A stretch of DNA of 46,092 bases from Bacteroidota bacterium. Lineage in GTDB: Bacteria > Bacteroidota > Bacteroidia > Chitinophagales > Chitinophagaceae. The position numbers and the translations under genes are program-made. The DNA lies in NCBI GenBank assembly GCA_005789565.1, contig SXXL01000051.1:1-46092 (forward strand), read 5' to 3'. Below the pieces are notes generated by a model. The model was not told where the DNA came from, ran no database searches, and saw nothing but the letters and a program-made list of their open reading frames with translations. Below are positions 1-8,700 of this stretch, piece after piece; position 1 is the first letter of the stretch, and each line of letters begins with the position of its first letter.

Positions 1-67
1 CCAACGTGTCCACGCCTTTTTTCATTCTATTTCTGGCTTCGATGTCGAAGAAGATCTGCTTTGCCAT
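1..67 (-). CDS. groL: Chaperonin GroEL, N-terminal fragment (cut by window edge)
   Basis: The minus strand encodes 22 codons beginning MAKQIFFDIEARNRMKKGVD, which is the conserved N-terminus of the 60-kDa chaperonin GroEL. GroEL forms the tetradecameric cytoplasmic folding chamber that works with the GroES lid. Only the first residues are visible; the rest lies beyond base 1. The start codon is 34 bases downstream of the groES stop, so both genes are almost certainly one groES-groEL transcript. Assignment rests on the N-terminal match plus the groES neighbour. Confidence 0.93.
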   Translation of the reverse strand, partial: MAKQIFFDIEARNRMKKGVDTL

Positions 68-101
68 GATATTTTTTAGGTTTTAATGATTGGTGAATGG
101 A

Positions 102-383
102 TCAAACGATGGCGAGGATGTCGGACTCCCGCATGATGAGATAGTCCTGTCCTTCGATCTGGATCTCGGTACCGGCATATTTACCATAGAGGACGGTATC
201 GCCGGCCTTTACGGTTACGGGCTCATCTTTTTTACCGGGACCGGCTGCGACGACCGTGCCGCGTTGCGGTTTTTCTTTAGCGGTGTCGGGGATGATGATA
301 CCTCCGGCTGTTTTTTCTTCGGCAGCGGCGGCTTTCACGATCACCCGGTCATGAAGGGGGGTTACGTTGACTTTCTTAGCCAT
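102..383 (-). CDS. groES: Co-chaperonin GroES
   Basis: This 93-residue protein is the heptameric 10-kDa lid of the GroEL folding chamber in the cytoplasm. It carries the family signature near the N-terminus (PLHDRVIVK), the mobile loop segment [12 protein letters not shown] and the C-terminal [12 protein letters not shown]. The reading frame stays open 150 bases further upstream, but homology starts at [12 protein letters not shown], so the ATG at 383 is chosen; the upstream residues resemble no GroES. Length is normal for the family. It leads the groES-groEL operon. I found no CIRCE-type inverted repeat upstream, so heat control by HrcA is not evident from the sequence. Confidence 0.97.
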   Translation of the reverse strand: MAKKVNVTPLHDRVIVKAAAAEEKTAGGIIIPDTAKEKPQRGTVVAAGPGKKDEPVTVKAGDTVLYGKYAGTEIQIEGQDYLIMRESDILAIV

Positions 384-439
384 AATCGTATTGGTTTTAT
401 TTTTTTTGAATGATTGCCAGCCGAGGGATCGGCGGGCGG

Positions 440-447
440 CGAAGTTA
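440..447 (-). promoter_or_regulatory. Possible -7 box for groES-groEL
   Basis: On the minus strand the octamer TAACTTCG differs by one base from the Bacteroidota -7 consensus TAnnTTTG. It would give a leader of about 50 nt before the groES ATG. A TTGGCA lies upstream at 460-465, but the spacing (15 nt from TTG to TA) is shorter than usual. This is a motif-only call. Confidence 0.35.
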
Positions 448-576
448 CTGTAAATAACATGCCAAGCGGGGGCGAACTGAAATTTTAGCAGATGACCCTG
501 CAAAAGCTTCCTTTTCAGGCAGCCAAATGCCATTCCAGTCAGAAAAACTGTCAGCCAACAATCCCCTTCCCCGCCC

Positions 577-584
577 TATCTTTG
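577..584 (+). promoter_or_regulatory. -7 promoter box of nusB
   Basis: TATCTTTG matches the Bacteroidota primary sigma factor -7 consensus TAnnTTTG perfectly. It sits 18 nt before the nusB ATG, in the region divergent from groES. No convincing TTTG at -33 is visible. Its position supports the ATG at 603 rather than the upstream in-frame starts. Confidence 0.75.
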
Positions 585-602
585 CGACCGCAAGTTCTTA
601 TC

Positions 603-1550
603 ATGATCAGTCGTCGCAACATCCGGGTTAAAGTCATGCAGACCCTCTATTCGCTGTCCACCTTGGAGGCGACCGATCCTCGTCCCGACCCCGTCAAATC
701 CCTTCAAAAACAATTCGATCAGACCCGGGAACTCCTGGTCTTTCTGCTATGGTCCCTCACCGAAATGGGCCGCCAGGTAGAAAGCTATGCCCACCGAAAA
801 GCTTCTAAACACCTGCCCACCGCGGCCGATCTGCAGATCAACACCAAACTGGCCGGCAACGAGATCCTGTGGGAGATACAGCAGGATAAGACCCTGTCCC
901 CCCACCTCCAAAAAGACCAGACGGCCCGAAAAGCCTCCGCCGACTTACTGAAACAGATCCACGCCCGCTTGCTGGAATCGGAACATTATATTTTATATAT
1001 ATCCAAGCCTGAAAGGGTACGGTCCGACGAAAAGAAGATCCTCCTGCAGATCCTGAACGACCACCTGGTCGGATACCAACCCTACGAAGAGTGGCTGGAA
1101 GATCATTTTTCGAATTGGGAGGACGATGCCGAGGCCATCCTGCAATTGCTCACCCAATACCTGCAGAAACCCGGCAAGCTCAGCGGGAAAAAAGAAGGAG
1201 TATCGTTCGAGCAGTTGATCCCGGCCGACAAACTGGCCTTCGGGAAAGAATTGCTGACGACCGTACTCGACAAAACCGAGCACCTCCAAAGTCTCATCAT
1301 TCCCAAATTGAAAAACTGGGATCCCGATCGCATTGCCACCATCGATATGATCCTGATGAAAATGGGGCTGGCCGAGCTGCTTTATTTCGAGACCATTCCG
1401 CCCAAAGTGACCCTGAACGAATACATCGACCTGGCCAAAGAATACAGCACGGCCCAATCCGGACAATTTGTGAATGGCATCCTGGATAATATTCATCAGG
1501 ACCTGGTCCGCTCCGGCGAACTCAAGAAGATCGAATTCAAAAAGTCATAG
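603..1550 (+). CDS. nusB: Transcription antitermination protein NusB (long Bacteroidota form)
   Basis: The 315-residue product begins MISRRNIRVKVMQTLYSL, the conserved NusB N-terminal motif, and ends with a NusB-like helical segment (ELLYFETIPPKVTLNEYIDLAKEYS followed by FVNGILDNI). In E. coli NusB (about 139 residues) pairs with NusE/S10 on boxA RNA to prevent termination in rRNA operons. Bacteroidota homologues are about twice that length, with a large middle insertion, as here. The frame is open upstream to 492, but the promoter box at 577-584 and the homology both fix the ATG at 603. It leads a run of nusB, DUF1573 lipoprotein, yajC and coaE. Confidence 0.93.
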   Translation: MISRRNIRVKVMQTLYSLSTLEATDPRPDPVKSLQKQFDQTRELLVFLLWSLTEMGRQVESYAHRKASKHLPTAADLQINTKLAGNEILWEIQQDKTLSPHLQKDQTARKASADLLKQIHARLLESEHYILYISKPERVRSDEKKILLQILNDHLVGYQPYEEWLEDHFSNWEDDAEAILQLLTQYLQKPGKLSGKKEGVSFEQLIPADKLAFGKELLTTVLDKTEHLQSLIIPKLKNWDPDRIATIDMILMKMGLAELLYFETIPPKVTLNEYIDLAKEYSTAQSGQFVNGILDNIHQDLVRSGELKKIEFKKS

Positions 1551-1560
1551 TCTTCGTTAA

Positions 1561-1568
1561 TATATTTG
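1561..1568 (+). promoter_or_regulatory. -7 promoter box of the DUF1573 gene
   Basis: TATATTTG is a perfect TAnnTTTG match in the 29-nt gap after nusB, 11 nt before the next ATG. It suggests that the DUF1573-yajC-coaE genes have their own start site besides read-through from nusB. Confidence 0.65.
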
Positions 1569-1579
1569 TACTCCTTCGT

Positions 1580-2053
1580 ATGACCCTGCAACAACTCATT
1601 CCCGGCATCAGCCTGATCGTGGCGTTGACCGCTTGCAAGCAAGTGGACAATCAAGCAGACAAACAATCAACCGCCACGGATGTGGAGATCCAAAAAAAAG
1701 AAGCGCTGGCCCAGGCACTCGCAGATACCCTGAATTTGACCGAAGTGGAATGGCTGGATCCGGTAGACCGAAACCTCGGTAAACTCAAGGCCAACCAATC
1801 GGTCGACATTATCTGGCGCTTCCGAAACATAGGCGACAAACCCCTGGTCATTGAGAATGCAACAGCCTCCTGTGGCTGTACCGTACCCGAGCGGCCCGAA
1901 AAACCCATCGCCCCCGGTGAGGAAGGCGTCATCAAAGCCACCTTCAATGGCAGCGGAGAAGGTAGCATCCTCAAACAGGTACATGTGATCGGCAACCTTA
2001 AACCCAACCGGGATCAGACCCTGAGTTTTTCCGGCCAGATCGAAAAGAAATAA
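1580..2053 (+). CDS. DUF1573 domain lipoprotein
   Basis: This is a 157-residue predicted lipoprotein. The signal peptide ends in the lipobox LTAC with Cys19 as the lipidation site. Residues about 55-155 form a DUF1573 domain, an immunoglobulin-like (ASPM/SPD-2/Hydin-type) fold, recognisable from FRNIGDKPLVIENATASCGC, the following Pro-rich strand and the APGEEGVIKATFN segment. DUF1573 proteins are abundant in Bacteroidota and have no established biochemical role. It is preceded by a good promoter and followed 24 nt later by yajC, an order often seen in this phylum. The function remains unknown. Confidence 0.88.
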   Translation: MTLQQLIPGISLIVALTACKQVDNQADKQSTATDVEIQKKEALAQALADTLNLTEVEWLDPVDRNLGKLKANQSVDIIWRFRNIGDKPLVIENATASCGCTVPERPEKPIAPGEEGVIKATFNGSGEGSILKQVHVIGNLKPNRDQTLSFSGQIEKK

Positions 2054-2077
2054 TATTAACCACCCTCAACTGTTATT

Positions 2078-2473
2078 ATGCTCAACCGAATGATCTTACC
2101 CCTGCTGACTGTAGTCCTTTATCTCTCCTCCTGCGTTCCGCCTCCCAGCGGGGGTGCTACCGGCAAGCCGAGTGGTCCGCTAGGCGATTACGGGTCCCTG
2201 CTTTTCATGGGTATGATCATTTTGGTATTCTGGCTGTTCTTCATCCGTCCGCAAGCCAAAAAACAAAAAGAGCAGAAAAAATTCATCGATGAGATGGGTA
2301 AGGGCGACAAGATCGTGACCATCGCCGGTATTCACGGCACCATCAATAAGGTCAACGAGGACGGCACGATCCAATTGGAGGTGAGTCCGGGTAGCTACCT
2401 CAAGATCGAGCGCTCCGCCATCAGTATGGATTGGACAGCGGCCTTGAACAAGCCCACGCCTGAGAAAAAATAA
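2078..2473 (+). CDS. yajC: Preprotein translocase accessory subunit YajC
   Basis: YajC is a small inner-membrane protein associated with SecDF and SecYEG. The 131-residue product has the typical membrane segment (about residues 40-56) ending in the family hallmark FFIRPQAKKQKEQ, followed by the cytoplasmic beta domain (GDKIVTIAGIHGTINKV). Unlike E. coli YajC it also has an N-terminal hydrophobic segment ending LSSC at Cys19, which looks like a lipoprotein signal peptide; the following PPPSGG-rich stretch would be a periplasmic linker. The stop is 1 nt before the coaE ATG, so the two are co-transcribed. SecDF is encoded 3 kb downstream. Confidence 0.93.
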   Translation: MLNRMILPLLTVVLYLSSCVPPPSGGATGKPSGPLGDYGSLLFMGMIILVFWLFFIRPQAKKQKEQKKFIDEMGKGDKIVTIAGIHGTINKVNEDGTIQLEVSPGSYLKIERSAISMDWTAALNKPTPEKK

Positions 2474-2474
2474 T

Positions 2475-3068
2475 ATGCTTCGAATCGGTCTCACCGGCGG
2501 GATCGGCAGCGGAAAATCGACCGTGGCCCGGATCTTTCAATCCCTGGGCATACCGATCTATTCGGCCGACGTGGAGGCCAAACGCCTGATGCGGGAAGAC
2601 GAGACCGTTCGTCGAGCGATCCAACAGGCGTTCGGCACCGATATCTATACGAACGAACAGCCCGACACTCGTCGCCTCGCCTCGATCGTCTTCAACGACC
2701 CGGCCGCGTTGGAAAAACTCAACCAGATCATTCATCCCGCTACCATTGCGGACGCCAAGCAATGGATAGAAAAACAACATTCCCCTTACGTGGTGAAAGA
2801 GTCGGCCTTATTATTTGAAAGCGGTGCGGCAGAGGGACTTGACTTGGTTGTAGGGGTCTATGCACCGCAGGCCCTTCGGATCAAACGCGTGATGCAACGC
2901 GAGGGGGTCGATCGTGAAACGGTGCTGGCCCGGATGAAAAGACAGATCGACGAAGAGATCAAGCGTCGGCTTTGCGACCGAGTGGTCATCAACGATGAGC
3001 AACAGCCCTTGTTGCAACAGGTACTCGACTTGCATCAGGAATTCCTGGACCTATCCAAACCAGTTTAG
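2475..3068 (+). CDS. coaE: Dephospho-CoA kinase CoaE
   Basis: CoaE phosphorylates the 3'-hydroxyl of dephospho-CoA, the last step of coenzyme A synthesis in the cytoplasm. The 197-residue protein opens with the P-loop GLTGGIGSGKST (residues 5-16), followed by the IYSAD motif of the substrate site, then LNQIIHP and the lid region with RMKRQIDEEIK. Length is normal. It starts 1 nt after the yajC stop and ends 1 nt before the stop of the convergent aminotransferase gene. Confidence 0.96.
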   Translation: MLRIGLTGGIGSGKSTVARIFQSLGIPIYSADVEAKRLMREDETVRRAIQQAFGTDIYTNEQPDTRRLASIVFNDPAALEKLNQIIHPATIADAKQWIEKQHSPYVVKESALLFESGAAEGLDLVVGVYAPQALRIKRVMQREGVDRETVLARMKRQIDEEIKRRLCDRVVINDEQQPLLQQVLDLHQEFLDLSKPV

Positions 3069-3069
3069 T

Positions 3070-4260
3070 TTAGTGCAGTGCTGCCAACGCTGTTTTGATC
3101 CGCACCCACCCTTCTTCGAGCTTGGGTAAACTGTTGGCAAAAGAGAAGCGTACACAAGTAGGCTCTCCGAAGGCATCGCCCATCACAGACGATACATGTG
3201 CGTTGTGTAAGAGATACATACTCAAGTCGGCGGCGTTCGTGATCGTCGTTGTGCCGTCGGACTTTCCGTAATAAGCGCTCATATCGGGAAAAACATAGAA
3301 TGCTCCGTCGGGGGCGGGACAATTCACGCCGGGGATATCGCGAACAAGTTCCAATACCCGCTCGCGGCGTTTGGCGAATTCCTGCGTCATCTCCCGGGTG
3401 GGACGAAGATCGGAGGTGAGCGCCGTCACGGCGGCTTTTTGGGCGATGGAGTTGGTGCCGCTGGTGAATTGTCCCTGTACCTTTTCGCAGGCTTTGGCGA
3501 TCTCTTTGTTGGCGGCGATGTATCCGATTCGCCAGCCGGTCATGGCAAATCCCTTGCTGAGTCCGTTCACGATCACCACCCGCTCTTTCAGGTCGGCTAT
3601 GGAGGCCATACTGGCATGCTCGCCCACGAAATTGATGTACTCGTATATTTCGTCGGACAGAATAATAACATTCGGATGCTTTCGAAATACTTCGGCCAAT
3701 GCTTGCAGTTCGGAGGCGGAGTAAACCGTTCCACTCGGATTGCAAGGGGAAGAAAAAAGAAACACGCGGGTACGCGGGGTGATGGCCGCTTCGAGTTGTT
3801 CGGGCGATATTTTGAATCCGCCAGCGGCGGTGGTTCGAACGGTCACCACATTGCCGCGGGCGATCTTGACCAGCTCGCTGTAGGTTACCCAGAAGGGTGT
3901 GGGAATGATGACCTCGTCGCCTTCATCCACCAATGATAAGATCACGTTGGCCAGACTTTGTTTGGCACCGGTGGAAACTACAATGTTCTCGGGGGCGTAA
4001 TCCAATCCGTTATCGCGTTTCAATTTGGTACAGACCGCGGCGCGCAGGTCGGAAAAACCTGCTACGGGGGTGTAGTGACTCCAATTGTCGCGGATGGCCT
4101 GTATCGCCGCATCCTTGATATGTGCGGGCGTGTCAAAATCGGGTTCACCCAAACTCATATCGATCACATCAACACCTTTGGCGCGAAGCTCCCGTCCCAA
4201 TTGAGCCATTTTGAGCGTCTCGGGTTCGTTGAAGCGAGTGAGGAAAGTGGAGAGGGTCAT
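3070..4260 (-). CDS. Class I PLP-dependent aminotransferase (aspartate type)
   Basis: The 396-residue product is a fold-type I aminotransferase of the bacterial Ib aspartate aminotransferase group. Visible motifs are SLGEPDFDTP, the YTPVAGFSDLR substrate region, NPSGTVYS, the PLP-contacting LSDEIYEYI and the Schiff-base lysine Lys236 in NGLSKGFAMTGWRIGY. The expected reaction is amino transfer between aspartate and 2-oxoglutarate; prephenate or other specificities cannot be excluded. The ATG at 4260 is directly preceded by a 42-bp heptamer array that takes the place of a ribosome-binding site. No TAnnTTTG box is seen nearby. It faces coaE tail to tail. Confidence 0.9.
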   Translation of the reverse strand: MTLSTFLTRFNEPETLKMAQLGRELRAKGVDVIDMSLGEPDFDTPAHIKDAAIQAIRDNWSHYTPVAGFSDLRAAVCTKLKRDNGLDYAPENIVVSTGAKQSLANVILSLVDEGDEVIIPTPFWVTYSELVKIARGNVVTVRTTAAGGFKISPEQLEAAITPRTRVFLFSSPCNPSGTVYSASELQALAEVFRKHPNVIILSDEIYEYINFVGEHASMASIADLKERVVIVNGLSKGFAMTGWRIGYIAANKEIAKACEKVQGQFTSGTNSIAQKAAVTALTSDLRPTREMTQEFAKRRERVLELVRDIPGVNCPAPDGAFYVFPDMSAYYGKSDGTTTITNAADLSMYLLHNAHVSSVMGDAFGEPTCVRFSFANSLPKLEEGWVRIKTALAALH

Positions 4261-4302
4261 GGGTGAAGGGTGAAGGATGAAGGATGAAGGGTGAAGGGTG
4301 AA
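4261..4302. repeat. Six-copy heptamer tandem repeat (GGRTGAA)
   Basis: Six contiguous 7-bp units read GGGTGAA, GGGTGAA, GGATGAA, GGATGAA, GGGTGAA, GGGTGAA on the plus strand and end in GGGG. The array begins at the base immediately upstream of the aminotransferase start codon, so on the minus strand it would be the last 42 nt of the mRNA leader as TTCACCC/TTCATCC units. The symmetric order of the two variants (aabbaa) is visible directly. Confidence 0.95.
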
Positions 4303-4343
4303 GGGGTTGATGCATCATTTGAGATATGATCGTAGTGCAGGAG

Positions 4344-4363
4344 CTAAACCCTAAACACTAAAC
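4344..4363. repeat. Three-copy CTAAAC heptamer repeat
   Basis: CTAAAC occurs three times with a 7-bp period (CTAAAC-C-CTAAAC-A-CTAAAC), directly beyond the serine hydrolase stop codon and 41 bp from the GGRTGAA array. It shares only the period with that array, not the sequence. Confidence 0.8.
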
Positions 4364-4365
4364 AT

Positions 4366-5586
4366 TCATTTAGTTATTTGATGTTCATGAATCAAACGGC
4401 CAAGTTCCTTCAGGAAAGGAAACCCGACATTATCGTAATCATATTTATCATCATTGAATATTCCATCCGAGTTGCAGTAGATCACGGCGCTGAGCAGGAA
4501 TTCGACGTTATTCTTTACATCGTGGAAATAGGCGCCGTCGATCAAAAAGCCGTAGGCCTCGCCGACTTTATTATATACTCTAATATTGGGATCGTATGTA
4601 TTGGGAACGGAGCCGTAGTAGAGAAATTTCACGTAGGTATCCCAGTGATCTTTCACGTCGTATTGAGGATCGATTGATTCGCCGGGGAGCATGGACATGT
4701 ATTCGTGCAGGAAGGCGAGGTCGGATGCTGTAAGGTTGAAGCGTTGGTTCTTGGGTAGTGATTCGGGAAACATCACGGCACGCACCATCCGGTGAAGATC
4801 TTCGAGGGGAAACCGATTTCGGTGAGAGAAATCAAAGGGGCGGTTCACCAATTTTCCGTTGGAAAGGTATCCAACCCCCATTTGGATATCGCGTGCGGGA
4901 TATTGGTAGGTGCTGATCTCGGCGGGTTTGAAATAGATCAATTTACCATCTGCATCCAGAAACCGAATGGGATTGGTGTGCCGGTTTTGTTCCATGGTGA
5001 ACGGCACACTCAATCGATGGATGATCTCGGTATTGCGGTAACCCAACCGATGCAGGGTTTGGTTGATGTAATCGGGTCCCAGAAACTCGTAGAGACGATT
5101 GGAGGCATCGTTGTCGCTGACCAGCAAGATCTTTTTGATATAGTGTGCGATGGTGGGACGGCCATCGGCGGCTGACTTATCGGCCAAAACAGGGGTTTGC
5201 TCCGGGGCGACCGAGTCGGTCAGCATGGTCGTATTCCGATTCAGTCCCCCCACACCCAATTCGTTGAGTTTTTGGAGAGCCAGTACGGCCAGCGGGAATT
5301 TTATGGTAGAGGCGGGGTAGAAATATTCTTCGGGGTTGGACCGATAGGCGTGGTCGGTGAACCGGGGCCGACCTTTTTTATCTCGATCGATCCGGGTGTA
5401 CAGCACCTGTATGCGTCGATCGGAGGAACCGAAAATGAGCGGATCAAAAATTTCAGGCTTAGCTTTCAATAAGCTGTATATCAACGTATCAGACATAGGA
5501 TTTTGAGTTCCGGCGGGGGTGCTGCGGGCGGGGATCGCCCAACTCCCCAGCAGGATCAACACCGAAATGGTTCGGGTCAGGGTCAT
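4366..5586 (-). CDS. Secreted class A beta-lactamase-like serine hydrolase
   Basis: The 406-residue protein has an N-terminal signal peptide (MTLTRTISVLILLGSWAIPA) and a penicillin-binding/beta-lactamase fold. The SxxK nucleophile motif is STIK at residues 93-96 and the SDN motif is at 157-159 (LLVSDNDASNRLY). I do not see a clear KTG box, so activity on beta-lactams is doubtful; it is more likely a periplasmic peptidase or esterase of the beta-lactamase2 family. The frame extends to a TTG at 5610 and an ATG at 5601, but the perfect promoter box at 5608-5615 would start the transcript near 5602, so the ATG at 5586 is preferred. It is probably monocistronic. Confidence 0.8.
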   Translation of the reverse strand: MTLTRTISVLILLGSWAIPARSTPAGTQNPMSDTLIYSLLKAKPEIFDPLIFGSSDRRIQVLYTRIDRDKKGRPRFTDHAYRSNPEEYFYPASTIKFPLAVLALQKLNELGVGGLNRNTTMLTDSVAPEQTPVLADKSAADGRPTIAHYIKKILLVSDNDASNRLYEFLGPDYINQTLHRLGYRNTEIIHRLSVPFTMEQNRHTNPIRFLDADGKLIYFKPAEISTYQYPARDIQMGVGYLSNGKLVNRPFDFSHRNRFPLEDLHRMVRAVMFPESLPKNQRFNLTASDLAFLHEYMSMLPGESIDPQYDVKDHWDTYVKFLYYGSVPNTYDPNIRVYNKVGEAYGFLIDGAYFHDVKNNVEFLLSAVIYCNSDGIFNDDKYDYDNVGFPFLKELGRLIHEHQITK

Positions 5587-5607
5587 GGGCGGGAAAGTCA
5601 TACCCCT

Positions 5608-5615
5608 CAAAGATA
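5608..5615 (-). promoter_or_regulatory. -7 promoter box of the serine hydrolase
   Basis: On the minus strand TATCTTTG is a perfect TAnnTTTG match. Transcription would begin around 5602-5604, which leaves about 16 nt of leader before the ATG at 5586 and rules out the upstream TTG as the start. Confidence 0.65.
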
Positions 5616-5692
5616 GGATTCCCCTCGATTTAAGTTTTTAGAAATCAAGTACAAACGCTGCAACCACCCCCTCCCTATTCCCCCGAAACCGC

Positions 5693-5700
5693 TATATTTG
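5693..5700 (+). promoter_or_regulatory. -7 promoter box of secDF
   Basis: TATATTTG is a perfect TAnnTTTG match, 56 nt before the secDF ATG and divergent from the serine hydrolase promoter. Confidence 0.7.
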
Positions 5701-5756
5701 CCGTCCTTAAAAATGCTGGTCTGTAGCAGGTGCTGCAGATCCCAAAACCGACACGT

Positions 5757-8700
5757 ATGCAACTGAAAGGATTGGTTCGTTTTTTCACCGTGCTGCTGAT
5801 CATTTACTCCGTTTATCAGCTCTCTTTCACCTGGTTTGTACAAAACCACGAGGATAAGATCGAGGCGCAGGCAAATTCCTGGCTGAACAAGAACTTTTTG
5901 CCGGCCGATAAGAAATATCCGGGCGACAAAGATTCTCAGCAGGTTTATCAAGATGAGGTGGACCGCAACTACCGTCGCTATCTCGACAGTGCCCTCAAGG
6001 CCAGCGAGAACACCACCATCACCTACGGTATCAACGGAGCCATCACCTACAAGACCGCCAAAGAGGAGGAGTTGAACCTGGGGTTGGACTTGCAAGGTGG
6101 TATGAACGTGACCATGGAAGTGGAGATGACCGGTCTGCTCAAATCCCTGGCCAACAATTCATCCGACCCGAGCTTTCAATCCGCACTGGTCAATGCCGAC
6201 AAACGCAAGGCCAACAGCGATGCCGATTTCATCGGACTGTTCCTGGAGGAATATAAAAAACTGGCCCCGGGTCGGCCTTTGGCCGGTCTCTTTGCCGCCG
6301 GCAGCTCCAACGAAGTCAATATCAAATCGACCGACGAAGAAGTGATCGCCTATATCCGCCGTCAGGCGATGACCGCCTTCAACCTGACCTTCGATCGCTT
6401 GCGCACCCGTATCGACCAGTTCGGGGTGGCGCAGCCTTCCATCAATCCCATTCCCAGCCGTGGTCTCATCAGCGTAGAGCTGCCGGGTATCAAGGATAAA
6501 GAACGGGTGCGTCGTCTCCTGCAGAGCACGGCCAACCTGCAATTCTGGGAAGTGTATACGCTGGCCGATGTATCCTACCAGAACGGCTGGCAAAAGACCA
6601 TCACGGCCTTCAATACGAAATATGGCGGACTGGCCGATAGTACCAAGAAGGATTCTGCTACTGCCCAGGTGAAGCCCGTTGTGTCTGGCGACACGAATCA
6701 AACGGTGAAGTTGACGGCCGATTCCCCTGCAACGACTACAACCGTCACCGCCCCCAAAGAACCGGCGCAGAAAATGACGATCGATAAATTCCTGATGCTG
6801 ATGCAACCCAGCCAGGATGAACAAGGGAAGATCCTCTATCCTTCCGCGATCGGACAGGTGCCCATCAAAGACACCATGGCCTTCAACGGTTACTTGCGCG
6901 AATTCAAAAGCAATTTCCCCGGCGATGTGGTATTTGCCTACGGAGTACCCGAAAAAGATCAAAAAGGGAAAGCTGCTGAGTTTGTTCCGCTCTACGGCTT
7001 GAAAACATTCAATCGCACCAATGCCAAATTGGAAGGCGATGCCATCTCCGATGCCCGCCAGGACTTTGACCAATACGGAAAAGTGCAGATCGAAATGCGG
7101 ATGAAACCACAGGGTGCGGCCATCTGGAAAAAAATGACAGAAGAAAATATTGGTCGCCCCATCGCGATCGTATTGGATAACATCGTTCAATCTGCTCCCA
7201 ACGTGATCAGTGCCATCCCCAGCGGGATCTCCTCCATCACCGGAAGCTACACGCAACAGGAGGCGGCCGACTTGGCCAATATCCTGAAGATCGGTAAGCT
7301 CCCCGCACCGGCCAAGATCGTGCAAGAGCAACAGGTTGGTCCCACCCTCGGCAGCGAAGCCATCCGCAGCGGTTCGATGGCCTTCCTGATCTCCTTCATT
7401 GTGATCTTCTGCCTGATGCTGGTTTACTACAACACCAGCGGTTGGGTAGCCAACATCGCGCTGATCCTGAACCTGCTGTTCACCGTGGGTATTTTGGCCG
7501 GACTGGGTGCCACCCTCACGGCTCCCGGTATCGCAGGTCTGGTACTGACCATTGGTATGGCCGTTGATACCAACGTAATCATCTACGAGCGTATCAAAGA
7601 AGAATTATCCAAAGGCAAAAGCTATCTCTCAGCCATCACTGAGGGATACAAACGCTCCTTGCCCCCGGTATTGGATGCGCACGTAACGACCTTGCTGACC
7701 GCCTTCATCCTTTTCTACTTCGGCTTGGGTCCGGTTAAAGGTTTCGCCACCACCCAGATCATCGGTATCCTGCTCTCCTTGTTCTGCGGGATCCTCGTGA
7801 GCCGCTGGGTATCGGACATCTTCACCGACAAGAAAAAGCACCTGGAATACTTCACCGGTGTCTCCCAAAAAGTATTCAAACACGCCAAATACAAATTCAT
7901 CGAATACCGCAAGGTCGCCTACGTGATCTCCATGATCGTTTTGGCGCTGGGCATCGCAGCCTACTTCAACGGATTTGATCAGGGCGTTGAATTCGCGGGC
8001 GGACGTAGCTACGTCGTGAAGTTCGATCAACGGGTAGATGTAGAGTCCGTGCGAAACGACCTCAAAACCGCCTTCGACGGAGAGAACCCCATTATCAAAA
8101 CCATCGGCGACAACTCCACCCTCGATATCACCACGGCGTATTTGATCCGTGATAACAGCGCGGGTATCGACGCAAAAGTGGAAGGCAAGTTGTACGAGGG
8201 ACTTAAAAAATACCTCCCGGCGGGTATGACGCTGGAGCAATTCGAGGCCGGTTCGGCCAAGATCGGCAAGCAGGCCTCTAAAAAAGTACTGCCCACCATT
8301 TCGGATGACCTGAAGGCCGGTGCCGTACAGGCCACCATCTTCGCCATCATCGTGATCTTCCTGTACATCTTCATCCGCTTCCGCGATTGGCGTTATTCGT
8401 TGGGAACCATCGTGGCCTTGTTGCACGACGTGTTCGTAACCTTGGCCGTGTTCTCATTCGCCCGTACCGTGGTGCCGTTCCCACTGGAGATCGACCAGCA
8501 TTTCATTGCGGCGATCCTGACCGTGATCGGTTTCTCGATGAATGACACGGTGATCGTATTTGACCGGATCCGGGAGACCAGCCGGATCAGTCCCTCCGCC
8601 CCCCGCGCCGAGATCATCAACCGCGCCATCAACGAAACGTTGAGCCGCACGATCATGACCTCGCTCACGGTGTTCCTGACCATCTTGATCCTCTTCCTGG

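Noticed and set aside
384-602. CIRCE (HrcA) element upstream of groES
   Set aside because: No TTAGCACTC-N9-GAGTGCTAA-like repeat is present in the gap.
6159-7331. A 390-codon open frame antisense to secDF
   Set aside because: It lies wholly opposite a clear SecDF coding region, has no recognisable motif and no promoter box; such frames arise from the codon bias of the sense gene.
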